This document shows, piece after piece, positions 1-9,224 of a stretch of DNA of 40,018 nt. The position numbers were made by a program, and so were the translations under genes. Position 1 is the first letter of the stretch. Each line of letters begins with the position of its first letter. Source of the stretch: Actinomycetota bacterium. Its GTDB lineage: Bacteria; Actinomycetota; Acidimicrobiia; Acidimicrobiales; JAMCQF01. The notes beneath the pieces are model-generated. The model ran no database searches. It was given only the letters and a program-made list of their open reading frames with translations, and was not told where the DNA came from. The stretch is from assembly GCA_023379605.1 (NCBI GenBank), contig JAMCQF010000161.1, positions 1-40,018 on the forward strand, written 5' to 3'.

Positions 1-1
1 C

Positions 2-931
2 TCCCTGCCCGGACCCGGGCTAGGCGGGCCACCGGTCCAGCGCATGGGCACGTCAGAGCAGCGTGAGCGCCTTCTCGCCCCTTTCCGCCAGCGTGAGCGC
101 CCGGTCTGGGCCGCTTTCGCCATGACAGAGCCTGGAGCTGGGAGCGATGTTGCACGCATACAGACGCGCGCAAGGAAGGTTGGCGACGGATGGCTACTTA
201 CAGGTCAGAAGATGTATTCGTCAAACTCCCCCCGGGCCGAATGGGTGGTCGTGTTTGCCACAGTAGATCCCTCCCTTGGTCGGGCGGGGCATAGGGCGTT
301 CGTGGTGGAGCGCGAAACCCCGGGTTTTACCATCTTGCGCGTCGAGCACAAGATGGGGCTGCGCTCCTACGAAACGGCCAGCTTCGCACTAGACGGCTGC
401 CGGCTGCCGGCAGAGAGCCTCCTTGGCGGCGAGTCCTACTACGAGGACCGCTCCCAGCGCGGGTTCGAGGGAGCGATGTCAGCCTTTAATGCCACCAGAC
501 CAGTGATTGCCTCCATGGCTGTAGGCATAGCAAGGGCCGCATATGACCTGGCACGCGATGTCGTAATACAAGAGTTTCCCATGCATGCTGAGCGACGCAG
601 GAGGAGGGCACTGGAGCGCTTGGCCGGTATTCGACAGCAGATAGCCACGGCCAGGCTCGCGTGCCTCCGGGCCGGATGGCTCCTCGACGAGGGGCAGCCG
701 AACGGGCTGGCCGCTTCTATCGCCAAGGCCTATGCTCCACCTGCTGCGCTAGCGGCAGTGGAGACAGCGCAGGCCATCCTGGGCGAAGCTGGGATGCTTG
801 AGGACGCACTGCTGGAGAAGCTGGCCAGGGACGTGAAAGCCATGGACATAGTAGAAGGCACTCAGCAGATCCAAAGGAGGGTCATAGCGAAGAACGTAAT
901 AGGAGTCCTTAGCGGGGAGACGTCTGCCTAA
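2..931 (+). CDS. acyl-CoA dehydrogenase, 5' end truncated by window
   Basis: Motifs FAMTEPGAGSD, GQKMYSSNS and C-terminal MDIVEGTQQIQRRVIAKNVIG; the frame stays open upstream of ATG 44 to the window edge. Confidence 0.9.
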   Translation, partial: SLPGPGLGGPPVQRMGTSEQRERLLAPFRQRERPVWAAFAMTEPGAGSDVARIQTRARKVGDGWLLTGQKMYSSNSPRAEWVVVFATVDPSLGRAGHRAFVVERETPGFTILRVEHKMGLRSYETASFALDGCRLPAESLLGGESYYEDRSQRGFEGAMSAFNATRPVIASMAVGIARAAYDLARDVVIQEFPMHAERRRRRALERLAGIRQQIATARLACLRAGWLLDEGQPNGLAASIAKAYAPPAALAAVETAQAILGEAGMLEDALLEKLARDVKAMDIVEGTQQIQRRVIAKNVIGVLSGETSA

Positions 932-1101
932 GCCCTGGACGGGTGCCAGCCTGGCCTGGGGCTGGCCCGAGCTCGGCTGGTAGTAGTCGCCCTCGGGCCG
1001 GCGGCTTGCTCGCGCACTGGGCCGTTAGCCCCGCTATCTTCCATGATCTAATCCTCTAACGAGGAGGTTTAAGCTTCTTGGGAGTTCGATGAACTCGACC
1101 G

Positions 1102-2727
1102 CTAGTCGTGAGCTTTACTCGGCTCGACTTCGGAGCGTCCAAGCGCCTCCTCGCGGAGCACGCTTTTTAGAACCTTACCGGTGGGATTACGGGCGAGCGA
1201 GCTCACAAAAAGGATCCGGCGTGGCACCTTGTAGTCGGCAAGCAGCCCTAAGAGGTGCTCTCGCAGCTCACTCTCGCTTACCATGGCCCCTGGCCGCCTG
1301 ACAATGAAGGCCACCACATCCTCGCCCAGTACCTCGTGGGGAACTCCGACGACAGCGGCCTCCAGGACGCTGGGGTGCTCTAGGATGGCGTTTTCCACCT
1401 CTGCCGAGGCGATGTTGAACCCACCGCGTATTATCAGGTCTTTCTTGCGGTCCACGACGTATAACAGCCCACTTGGATCCCACGTACCCAGATCGCCGGT
1501 GTGGACCCACCCCTCTGTGTCGAAGGTGCCCGCGCCGTCCTCAGTCTCGCCGACGTAGGAGCGGCGGACCCCTGGCTGGCGGAGCAGGATCTCGCCCATT
1601 TCGCCAGGAGCGCACTCGTTACCGAGATCATCCACCACTTTGCATTCAGCTGGTGGAACCGGACGGCCTGCCGCTGTGGGATGTTCCAGGAGCTCGCTTC
1701 CCGCGATGGCGCACACTGCGCCTCCTCCCTCGGTTAATCCGTAGAGGTTCACGAGTGTCGCGCTCGGTACTTTCTCTGCCCACGCGCGAATTGCCCATGG
1801 AGGTGTCGGTGCCGTCCCTAGGAAGACCAAGTGAAGCTTTGGGGCCTTCAGATTCGCGAACGCCTCGTGCTTTGCCATTAGGACGGCCATGGCCGGCACC
1901 AGGAAGGTGGCCGTTGCTTCACCGATCAGCTCCAGGAAACGTTCCGGGTCAAATGGTGCCTGCACGAGCTGGGTCATTCCGGACGCGAGAGGCAGGAAGG
2001 TCATGGCCTGCGCGCCTGTGAACGTGAAGAGAGGGATGGCGTGGAGGTAGACCTCGCCACCGAAGGGCAGCGGGCTGCGCGTCAAGGTCATGATGTCGCT
2101 ATGTGTAGTTCCGACGTACTTAGGACGGCCGGTTGTCCCAGAGGTGGGCAGTATGTCGGCGAGGGAATCCCCACCTATCTCTACCTGGAAGGGGACGGTA
2201 TCGCCGTTCTCTAGCTGGGGCCACCCTCCTGCCTCTCTCACCCTCCCTGTAGCTACTGCCACCCCGAGCGGAGTGGATGCCTCGAGAATGCGAAGTGAGG
2301 GGCTCCGTGCCAGCCCAGCAGTGACGAGCACCAGCTTCGAGTTGGTATCGGTTGCTACTTGAGAGAGCTCGTTGGGTGCCATCCTAGTGTTCAGCGGGAC
2401 GGCTACTGCTCCAGCCTTGTGAATCGCGAAATGCGCCACCATGAAATCACAGGCGTCCTCGTTGGTCGCGTAGCAGGCAATCCTGTCGCCAGCCTCGATG
2501 CCGCGAGCGGCCAGGCCCCGCCCTAGTCGGTTTGAACGCCTCTCCAGCTCTGAGAAGCTGAGCTCGGCGCCACCGTCCACGCGGATTGCAGTAGTCTCGG
2601 GCCGGGCAGCCGCCTGGACGCGAAGCAGGTCGGTGGTGATTCGTGGCGCCTCGCTGCTCGCTGGCACCTTCTTGCGCACTTTAAGCTCTCTCGCACTGTC
2701 CTTAGCCCGGGAGCTTTCTCCGGTCAC
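1102..2727 (-). CDS. AMP-binding acyl-CoA synthetase/ligase
   Basis: ANL motifs LPTSGTTGRPK, YGLTEGG, GWVHTGDLG, DRKKDLIIRGGFNI, PTGKVLK; GTG start overlaps the upstream stop (GTGA). Confidence 0.92.
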   Translation of the reverse strand: MTGESSRAKDSARELKVRKKVPASSEAPRITTDLLRVQAAARPETTAIRVDGGAELSFSELERRSNRLGRGLAARGIEAGDRIACYATNEDACDFMVAHFAIHKAGAVAVPLNTRMAPNELSQVATDTNSKLVLVTAGLARSPSLRILEASTPLGVAVATGRVREAGGWPQLENGDTVPFQVEIGGDSLADILPTSGTTGRPKYVGTTHSDIMTLTRSPLPFGGEVYLHAIPLFTFTGAQAMTFLPLASGMTQLVQAPFDPERFLELIGEATATFLVPAMAVLMAKHEAFANLKAPKLHLVFLGTAPTPPWAIRAWAEKVPSATLVNLYGLTEGGGAVCAIAGSELLEHPTAAGRPVPPAECKVVDDLGNECAPGEMGEILLRQPGVRRSYVGETEDGAGTFDTEGWVHTGDLGTWDPSGLLYVVDRKKDLIIRGGFNIASAEVENAILEHPSVLEAAVVGVPHEVLGEDVVAFIVRRPGAMVSESELREHLLGLLADYKVPRRILFVSSLARNPTGKVLKSVLREEALGRSEVEPSKAHD

Positions 2728-3833
2728 ACCATTCCCCGACAGGCTGGCATGACCTCCTCGCCGAAGAGCCGAATGGACTCTCTTACCTTGTCACTGCTTA
2801 CTCCGCCGGTCTGCATCAATACGAGCATCTGGTCGATCCCAAGTGACTTGAAGCGCTTCACGACCTCTATGCATTCACCTGGATCTCCTATTGCGCAATA
2901 TCCCAGATCGACTAGCATCTGACCGATCTCACCCAGGTCTCCTTCGCTGGCCTTATCCAAGGCATCCAGGAGTGGGTTATCGAGAAGCTTGCGATACCAA
3001 CCATGGGATGGGAGCTGGGCAAGCGGGCGTATGTAGTCAATCCATCGCTGCAGGTTGAACAAGTAGCCTCGGGCGCCGAGCCTGTGTGCTTCGGCGCGAT
3101 CTTCCAGGCATAATGCGACGGTGTAGCCAGCCACCTGGCTGTTAACAAAACGTCCAGCAGGGTTCCGGGTCCGGCGAGTGCGGTCCCTGTAGTCTGCTAT
3201 GCGTGCTGCCAGCTCCTCGGGCGGCTGGAACGCGAAGCAGAGGCAGCCGAGCCCCCTGTCGCCGGCGAGCTCGAAGGATGCCGGAGAGGTGCATGCCCAC
3301 CACATAGGTGGGTGAGGTTGCTGTATTGGCTTCGGGAGGACCGTGCGCGCGGGCAGCCTCAACATGGAGCCTTCGTAGCCGGGAAACTCCCCTGGTGCCC
3401 ACATGGCGGGCAGGGACTCGACTGCCTGCATGGCAAGCTCCCGGGTGTGCTCGGGATCCATGTCGAAGCCGCGCTGCTCCAGCTCGCTGAACCCCCTGCC
3501 GAATCCGACGTCTACACGGCCACCGGAGACTATGTCGAGTGCCGCGACCCGCTCGGCTAGGCGGAAAGGATGGTTCACAGGAGGCGGCGCGACTGCGACG
3601 CCGTGACCGAGGCGTACCCGGCTCGTGCGCTGGCTGACTGCGGTGAGAAATATCTCCGGGGCAGAGCAGTGGGCGTACTCCACCAAGAAGTGGTGCTCTA
3701 CTGCCCAGATCTCGTCAAAGCCCGCTTGCTCCGCGAGCACTGCCTGGTCAATGGCTTCCAGCCATGCGTTTGCCTCGCGCCCATCCTCGAACGGGTTCTC
3801 AATCTGGATCTCGAATATAAGCCCGAATTGCAT
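2724..3833 (-). CDS. LLM-class (luciferase-like) flavin-dependent monooxygenase
   Basis: MQFGLIFEIQIENPF..., EHHF, HPFRLAERVAALDIVSGGRVDVGFGRG. The ORF track starts at 3896, but the promoter-like elements at 3868-3896 favour ATG 3833. Confidence 0.87.
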   Translation of the reverse strand: MQFGLIFEIQIENPFEDGREANAWLEAIDQAVLAEQAGFDEIWAVEHHFLVEYAHCSAPEIFLTAVSQRTSRVRLGHGVAVAPPPVNHPFRLAERVAALDIVSGGRVDVGFGRGFSELEQRGFDMDPEHTRELAMQAVESLPAMWAPGEFPGYEGSMLRLPARTVLPKPIQQPHPPMWWACTSPASFELAGDRGLGCLCFAFQPPEELAARIADYRDRTRRTRNPAGRFVNSQVAGYTVALCLEDRAEAHRLGARGYLFNLQRWIDYIRPLAQLPSHGWYRKLLDNPLLDALDKASEGDLGEIGQMLVDLGYCAIGDPGECIEVVKRFKSLGIDQMLVLMQTGGVSSDKVRESIRLFGEEVMPACRGMV

Positions 3834-3856
3834 GCCATCCCTGCCGCCTCGGCTCC

Positions 3857-3899
3857 CAATTACTGTAATTGTGCCCCAGTCTGATTGATATGTCAATCA
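3857..3899 (-). promoter_or_regulatory. Promoter with two overlapping operator-like dyads upstream of the LLM oxidoreductase
   Basis: Minus strand: TTGACA (3896-3891), 17-bp spacer, CACAAT (3873-3868). Perfect inverted repeats TGATTGA-TATG-TCAATCA (3882-3899) and CAATTAC-T-GTAATTG (3857-3871). Confidence 0.6.
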
Positions 3900-4134
3900 A
3901 TTAGAAAAGAGGAGCTACCTGCGCAGGTGGCTGGTGTGATGCCTATCGGGCTCAAGGCGAGACTGCCCCGTTGGTCAGGTCAGGGGAGCTCACAACAGCA
4001 GGCTCGGCGAGCGGCGAGCAGCTAGGAAGCACGCGTTCGATAGGTTTGTCGACTCGGCGCGGCTTGCGGTCCGGGTAGGCCTATGCGGGCTCGACGATCG
4101 CTAGAGGGACCCAGCACCTAAGCTAGCGGCACCC

Positions 4135-4722
4135 TCAGCCGGCTGCTGTGGCTCGTTTATGTTCACGATGGACAGCCTCAATTCCAATGTCAGCGTATGT
4201 GAGCATGGGAAAATACGGTACGTCAACGCTTGCGAAGAAGCCCGACGCCTCGTTGCCCCGATCGACCAGCGCCGTGGCAAAGACAACCTTTGCGCCCGCT
4301 AGGCGGGCTCGCTCATAGGCCAACTTGATAGAGCCACCTGTGGTGACGACGTCGTCTACGAGCATTACCCTCGAGCCAGCGGCGATTCGGGCACCTTCTA
4401 CCCAGAGGTTCGTTCCCCTGCCCTTTGGCTCCTTGCGAATAAGGAACCACTTGCAACGCGCTGCTTGGGATATGGCAAAGGTGAAAGGTACCGCGCCAAG
4501 CACCAGGCCCCCGACCGCGTCGAACTCGACACCAGCCTCCAAGGCCGCTGCATGCATGGCAGCACCTACGAAGTCGAGGTCCTCTGGATCATCGACAGCC
4601 AGCTTCCCGTCGATGAAATCGCAGCTCCACTCACCTGATGCCAGCTGGATCGGCTCTGGAAGGCGCTTTAGGACATCGGGCTGATTGATCAGCTCGCAAA
4701 GGCGCGCCTTGAACTGGCTCAA
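4135..4722 (-). CDS. pyrE: orotate phosphoribosyltransferase
   Basis: PRPP-binding motif VMLVDDVVTTGGS plus overall PyrE-like organisation; TTG start. Confidence 0.82.
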   Translation of the reverse strand: MSQFKARLCELINQPDVLKRLPEPIQLASGEWSCDFIDGKLAVDDPEDLDFVGAAMHAAALEAGVEFDAVGGLVLGAVPFTFAISQAARCKWFLIRKEPKGRGTNLWVEGARIAAGSRVMLVDDVVTTGGSIKLAYERARLAGAKVVFATALVDRGNEASGFFASVDVPYFPMLTYADIGIEAVHREHKRATAAG

Positions 4723-4850
4723 AGCAGAGACGCCCTTTCAGCAAGGGACTTCCAAGATTGACACCTTATGATCCTGTAGTCCCGTTGCGCCATCCCGTCC
4801 CGAGCCTTCCTGTAGACCTACGCACGCAATCTCGTGCGCTCGTATCCCTA

Positions 4851-4894
4851 AGTTTAGTCAAAGCTGGCTGGAAGTTTAGTCAAAGCTGGCTGGG
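4851..4894. repeat. Tandem 22-bp direct repeat, 2 copies
   Basis: AGTTTAGTCAAAGCTGGCTGGA / AGTTTAGTCAAAGCTGGCTGGG, one mismatch, intergenic upstream of pyrE. Confidence 0.9.
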
Positions 4895-4950
4895 AGCTGC
4901 TGTCTTCAAGGTTGTGAGCGCTAGAGTAAAGCGGCATCATCTAACCCGCG

Positions 4951-5751
4951 TCACACTGCGGGCCCACCCACCATAGGCCGCCGGCCCCCATATATTACGT
5001 GGTCGAGCTCTTTTAGGAAGACATCGATAGCCTCGAAACCAGCAGCGCCCAAGAGCTCGATCTGAGGAGCCAGGGGCATCATGTGACGAATGTGGCTCTC
5101 ATAGCGTCTCTGTTCCTCGGGGCTACGGTTGGCACGCTTTTCGGCTGCCGCAGGGTCGCGCCGGTCCATGGCTCTAAGCCAGGCAGCTTGGACCTCAGGA
5201 TCCTGAGCGATTACCGGGTCATAGTTCAGGTACCACCCTCCTGGCTCGAGATGGGCGAAGATCTCCCTGAACAGGAGCCCCTTGCGCTCATGGGGAAGGT
5301 GATGTACGCATAGAGAGCTGATCACAGCGCCAAGATCGAAAGGAATCTCGCTTCGCCAATTGCCACTGGCAAGGTCGAGCTCTACGTAGGTGTACCGGTC
5401 CTTGTAATCGGAGAGCTCCCGGTGCGCCTCGCTTATCATCTGCAATGAATAGTCGCTCAGTATTGCCTGGGCCTTTGGGTAGCGGTCGAGGACCGCCCTG
5501 GCCGCCGCGCCGGTCCCAGCCCCAAGGTCGAGAAAGGTGAACTGATCTTCGTAGCCAAATGGCAGGAGGTCAGCCATCAGCCTCCTATGGCCCACCCTGG
5601 TGCGCTCACGCTCGTCTGCTGTTGAGATCCACTGGGAGATTCCCTCGTCGGACTTCCAGATGTCATCATCAGCATCATTGCAGTGATCCATGTCAGCAAA
5701 GATAGCTCCCGAGGCCCAAGCGATGGTCCATAGTCGAGCGAGTTCAGGCAT
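4951..5751 (-). CDS. class I SAM-dependent methyltransferase
   Basis: Motif I FLDLGAGTGAAARAVLDRYP, motif II-like AVISSLCVHHLP. True start may be internal (MDHCNDADDD). Confidence 0.82.
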   Translation of the reverse strand: MPELARLWTIAWASGAIFADMDHCNDADDDIWKSDEGISQWISTADERERTRVGHRRLMADLLPFGYEDQFTFLDLGAGTGAAARAVLDRYPKAQAILSDYSLQMISEAHRELSDYKDRYTYVELDLASGNWRSEIPFDLGAVISSLCVHHLPHERKGLLFREIFAHLEPGGWYLNYDPVIAQDPEVQAAWLRAMDRRDPAAAEKRANRSPEEQRRYESHIRHMMPLAPQIELLGAAGFEAIDVFLKELDHVIYGGRRPMVGGPAV

Positions 5752-5913
5752 CTGCCTGCGTGGTTTAGAGGGCTAATCCGCACAGCTATGCGGGTGGTGC
5801 TGGGTTAACGGAGGCTCCTCTGGACCGGAGAACCATGCAACTGGTAGGCAGGAGCGGCACCAGCGAGGCCCAGGCTATGGGGATTCTCGCGGTCAGGCAA
5901 TTGGAGGTAGCAC

Positions 5914-6483
5914 ATGGACAGGCCCGTTTTGGAGATCCTCATATGCAGTACCCGACCCGGTAGGGTCGGTTTGCCCGTGGCCGAGTGGTTCAGTGAGGAA
6001 GCGAAGGCCCACGGGGCGTTCGCTGTGGAGCTAATCGACTTGGCAGAAGTCAACCTGCCCTTTTTGGATGAGCCGAGTCACCCACGGCTGGGCCAGTACT
6101 TGCACGAGCATACAAAGACATGGAGTGCGACCATAAGTCGCGCTGATGCCATAGTTATGGTGGTTCCAGAGTACAACTTCGGGTTCAACGCCGTTACGAA
6201 GAACGCCATAGACTATCTGCACCACGAATGGCACTACAAGCCGATTGGATTTGTGAGCTATGGTGGGGTTGCTGCTGGCACCCGGGCTGTCCAGATGCTA
6301 AAGCAGGTAGTGACGGCGTTGAGGATGGTTCCGGTGTACGAGTCCGTCAACATTCCCTTTGTCCAGCAGCTTTTTGACGATGCAGGACTTTTGCACGCCA
6401 ATGAGACGATGGGATCGGCAGCAGACGCAATGCTTGATGAGCTGTTGCACTTGCACAGTGCCCTTAGGGCATTGCGCAGCTGA
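5914..6483 (+). CDS. NAD(P)H-dependent FMN reductase family protein
   Basis: Flavodoxin-like ICSTRPGRVG, VMVVPEYNFGFNAVTKNAIDYL, PIGFVSYGGVAAGTRAV. Confidence 0.88.
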   Translation: MDRPVLEILICSTRPGRVGLPVAEWFSEEAKAHGAFAVELIDLAEVNLPFLDEPSHPRLGQYLHEHTKTWSATISRADAIVMVVPEYNFGFNAVTKNAIDYLHHEWHYKPIGFVSYGGVAAGTRAVQMLKQVVTALRMVPVYESVNIPFVQQLFDDAGLLHANETMGSAADAMLDELLHLHSALRALRS

Positions 6484-6687
6484 CTTATAAAGCCAGCGTG
6501 GTTCTCAATGAGGAACTTAAAAAGTCAAAGAAAAGGTCCAAACGGAGATAGCTGTTAAAGAAGCTTGCGATGGATGCCGAGATTGTCTAACATGTACCTT
6601 CCGATGAAGGCTTTACCGGCATCCCGCACGCTGCAGCCGCAGAGCTCATCAGAGATGATCTCTCCCTGCTTTGGTGCTCGAAGCTCT

Positions 6688-7857
6688 ATGCGCTTGTGGA
6701 AGGGCACATCCGATTCTCGGCTCGCCAGGTCACCAGCCAGCTCCGCCGTGACAGTCCTGGCAGCGCTTGCCTTGCTCATCCCCATGTCATTGGCACTTTT
6801 GACTGCTACAACTCAAATAGCTGGTGCCACCACCATCTCCTCTGACAAGGCACAGGTCTCCCAGATCGAGCAGCAGATCGCGCTCTACAGTGCTCAAATC
6901 GATCATTTGTCGTTCATGTACGATCAGGCTCAGAGCCAAGAGGCCACGCTTCAGGCTCAGATTGCCTCAACACAACAGAGCCTTGCCAAGACCAAAGAGA
7001 CCGAGGATGCAGCGCATTCCAGGCTGGAGCAGGCGGCCATTGACGCCTACGTGAATGAGGGAACGGGCAGCTCTGCTATGGGCCTGCTTCTGTCTTCTAA
7101 AGCTAATCAGTACACCATTGGTGTTGAATATCTAAACGTGGCGACCGGCCACCTCGAAGAGGATCTGGTCGCATACCGCCGTGAGCAGGATGCCTATACG
7201 GCTCAACAGGCGAAGCTGGACGGTGAGCAAGCTGCGGTGCGAGCGACCATGGCAACCCTGGCCAGTGATCAGGCAAGTGCTCAAGCCGAGGTCAACCGCG
7301 AAAATACCCTCTTGTCTCAGGTGAAGGGCAACCTCCAGCAGCTCCTCCAAGCTGCACATGAGCAAGAGGTGCGCCAAGCCGAAGCAGCCGCTGCTGAGCG
7401 AGCTGCTGCTGCTGCAGCTGCAGCAGCAGCACGGGCGGCTCCCACGCTCTTGCTCCCGTCTTCACCAACTTTGCCCCCGCCGGCCAACTGGCGGCAACAG
7501 GCCCAAATAGCCGTGCAGACCGCACTTGCCCAAGTGGGCAAGCCCTACCAGTGGGGTGGTGCTGGCCCGAACTCCTTTGACTGCTCTGGACTGGTCATGT
7601 ACGCCTGGGAGGCAGCCGGAGTCGACTTACCGCACTACAGTGTCTCTCAATATGACGACACCACCCACGTGCCAGAGTCCGACCTGCAACCCGGTGATAT
7701 CGTCTTCTATAACTCTCCATACGATGGCAACCTTGGCCACGAAGCGCTTTATATAGGAAACGGCCAAGTGGTTCAGGCGCCTATGACAGGTATGGATGTG
7801 CAGGTAACCTCCATTACCTGGGCTGGACCACCTGTGGCATTCGGCCAGCCGGCCTGA
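6688..7857 (+). CDS. NlpC/P60 (C40) peptidoglycan hydrolase with N-terminal coiled coil
   Basis: Signal-peptide-like N-terminus from ATG 6688, long coiled coil, C-terminal GAGPNSFDCSGLVMYAW, HYSVSQY, LQPGDIVFY, HEALYIGNGQVVQAP. The ORF track starts at 6565. Confidence 0.88.
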   Translation: MRLWKGTSDSRLARSPASSAVTVLAALALLIPMSLALLTATTQIAGATTISSDKAQVSQIEQQIALYSAQIDHLSFMYDQAQSQEATLQAQIASTQQSLAKTKETEDAAHSRLEQAAIDAYVNEGTGSSAMGLLLSSKANQYTIGVEYLNVATGHLEEDLVAYRREQDAYTAQQAKLDGEQAAVRATMATLASDQASAQAEVNRENTLLSQVKGNLQQLLQAAHEQEVRQAEAAAAERAAAAAAAAAARAAPTLLLPSSPTLPPPANWRQQAQIAVQTALAQVGKPYQWGGAGPNSFDCSGLVMYAWEAAGVDLPHYSVSQYDDTTHVPESDLQPGDIVFYNSPYDGNLGHEALYIGNGQVVQAPMTGMDVQVTSITWAGPPVAFGQPA

Positions 7858-7937
7858 TCTGGCCTGCTAGTTGCCTGCGAGAGGTCTTCCTCTGCGCTAA
7901 GTATCCCTGGATGCAGCCGATGGCTCTTAGAGAGAAC

Positions 7938-9041
7938 CTAGGCGGAGCAGCGGTTTGGTCCCAGCTCAAGTCTTCGTAGAGCCACCGGTGGTATGCGTGG
8001 GGCTCCCATGTTGGCATGGATAATCTCCACATAGTTAGGAGGGCGCTCGGTGGTTCGAGCCGAAGCCCATCGGATAAACTCCGACTGGGAGTAGCTTAGC
8101 GGAGCCAGGTCCACTCGTAGGCTCCCGATGGTTTTAGCTACAGGCTCACCGGGTCGGACCTTGACCGCATCTCCATAGTGTGCGGGCAGCACCACCGTAT
8201 CCTCGGCAAGCGTGAGCACCCTGTTGGACAGCGAGTCATGCAGGTTACGAGCGAACTCCTCGGCTCGCTCGGCTAGGTCAGGCCTACCAACGCCATCTAC
8301 GAATAGCGTGTCACCAGTTAGGACAAACTTGTCCGATACGACAAGTACGGTGGAACCCTCCGTGTGGCCCGGCGTGTGCATCGTTGTCACTGCTACCTCT
8401 ATACCACCTGGGAGGATGAACGTATCTCCATCCGCGAGAGGGATGAAGGGGAAGTGGAAAGTGTCAGCTGGGTTCAGGTACAGCGATGCACCAGTAGCTT
8501 GTGCAAGGCTGCGAGCGCCAGAGAGATGGTCCGCGTGCAAATGGCTGTCCATGACCCTTGTTATCTTCCAACCATGTCGGGCGGCGAGCTGTATGTAGAT
8601 ATCGATGTCCATAGATGGATCCAATGCGAGCGCCTCTTCACCAGATCCGAGAACATAGGAGAGACAACCTTTGGCCCTCCGGCGCACCTGGACCAAGGTC
8701 GCAGAACCGACGGTCATCTCTACCTCATCGTAGACGGTTGCCCACCCGCTCATCCCTCCAACCAGGTTTGACACTGTCCACCCAGCTCTAGCGAGCGCCT
8801 CGCTGGCAGGAGCGGAGCGGCCACCGACAGCACAAAGCACCACGACATGCTTGTCAGTGGGAATCTCCGACGCTCTGGCTGCTAGCTCCTGCAATGGGAT
8901 GTTTACAGCCCCAGGGATCGACCATGCAGAGACTTCGTCGGGCTCGCGCACGTCGAGTAGGAACGGCTCGGAATCGGTGCCGAGCATAGAGGCCAGCTCG
9001 ACGGGATCAAGCTGGCGTACCTCTAAATCTTGCAGAGACAT
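7938..9041 (-). CDS. rhodanese domain fused to ETHE1-like persulfide dioxygenase (MBL fold)
   Basis: N-terminal rhodanese with CAVGGRS active-site loop, then MBL domain with SHLHADHLSG, TPGHTEGS, LTGDTLFVDGVGRPDL, LPAHYGD. Confidence 0.88.
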   Translation of the reverse strand: MSLQDLEVRQLDPVELASMLGTDSEPFLLDVREPDEVSAWSIPGAVNIPLQELAARASEIPTDKHVVVLCAVGGRSAPASEALARAGWTVSNLVGGMSGWATVYDEVEMTVGSATLVQVRRRAKGCLSYVLGSGEEALALDPSMDIDIYIQLAARHGWKITRVMDSHLHADHLSGARSLAQATGASLYLNPADTFHFPFIPLADGDTFILPGGIEVAVTTMHTPGHTEGSTVLVVSDKFVLTGDTLFVDGVGRPDLAERAEEFARNLHDSLSNRVLTLAEDTVVLPAHYGDAVKVRPGEPVAKTIGSLRVDLAPLSYSQSEFIRWASARTTERPPNYVEIIHANMGAPRIPPVALRRLELGPNRCSA

Positions 9042-9090
9042 CTGGATCCTCCCTCTTCTTGATTCGCCAACAGCGATTCATTTACATTAT

Positions 9091-9112
9091 CATATACCCT
9101 ACCGGGTATATG
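9091..9112. promoter_or_regulatory. CsoR/CstR-like operator in the promoter of the rhodanese-PDO gene
   Basis: Perfect 9-bp inverted repeat CATATACCC-TACC-GGGTATATG; minus strand reads TTGCGC-18 bp-TATGAT with the dyad in the spacer, about 50 bp upstream of ATG 9041. Confidence 0.65.
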
Positions 9113-9224
9113 GCGCAAGAGAGGCCATCGGCTTGGTATTGGGAGGCCACAGCTCGGCGGGCTCGGTTGAGAGGCCGATTGCATGGTCGAGTGAGCCCAT
9201 GCAAGCTCTACGTTGCCCTTCCTT

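Noticed and set aside
1082-1096. GAGTTC-GAT-GAACTC dyad after the acyl-CoA ligase stop as terminator
   Set aside because: Short stem without U-tract; too weak to call.
3917-3928. ACCTGCGCAGGT palindrome upstream of the LLM promoter
   Set aside because: Perfect but short; no family match and it lies upstream of the better supported promoter dyads.
6484-6690. c-di-AMP (ydaO) riboswitch upstream of the NlpC/P60 gene, as often found in actinobacteria
   Set aside because: I could not find the conserved GACAGCUAACCUCG-type core or companion motifs; a covariance search (RF00379) would settle it.
6555-6785. Antisense ORF over the start of the NlpC/P60 gene
   Set aside because: The plus-strand reading gives a convincing signal peptide and leads into a recognisable enzyme; the antisense product matches nothing I know.
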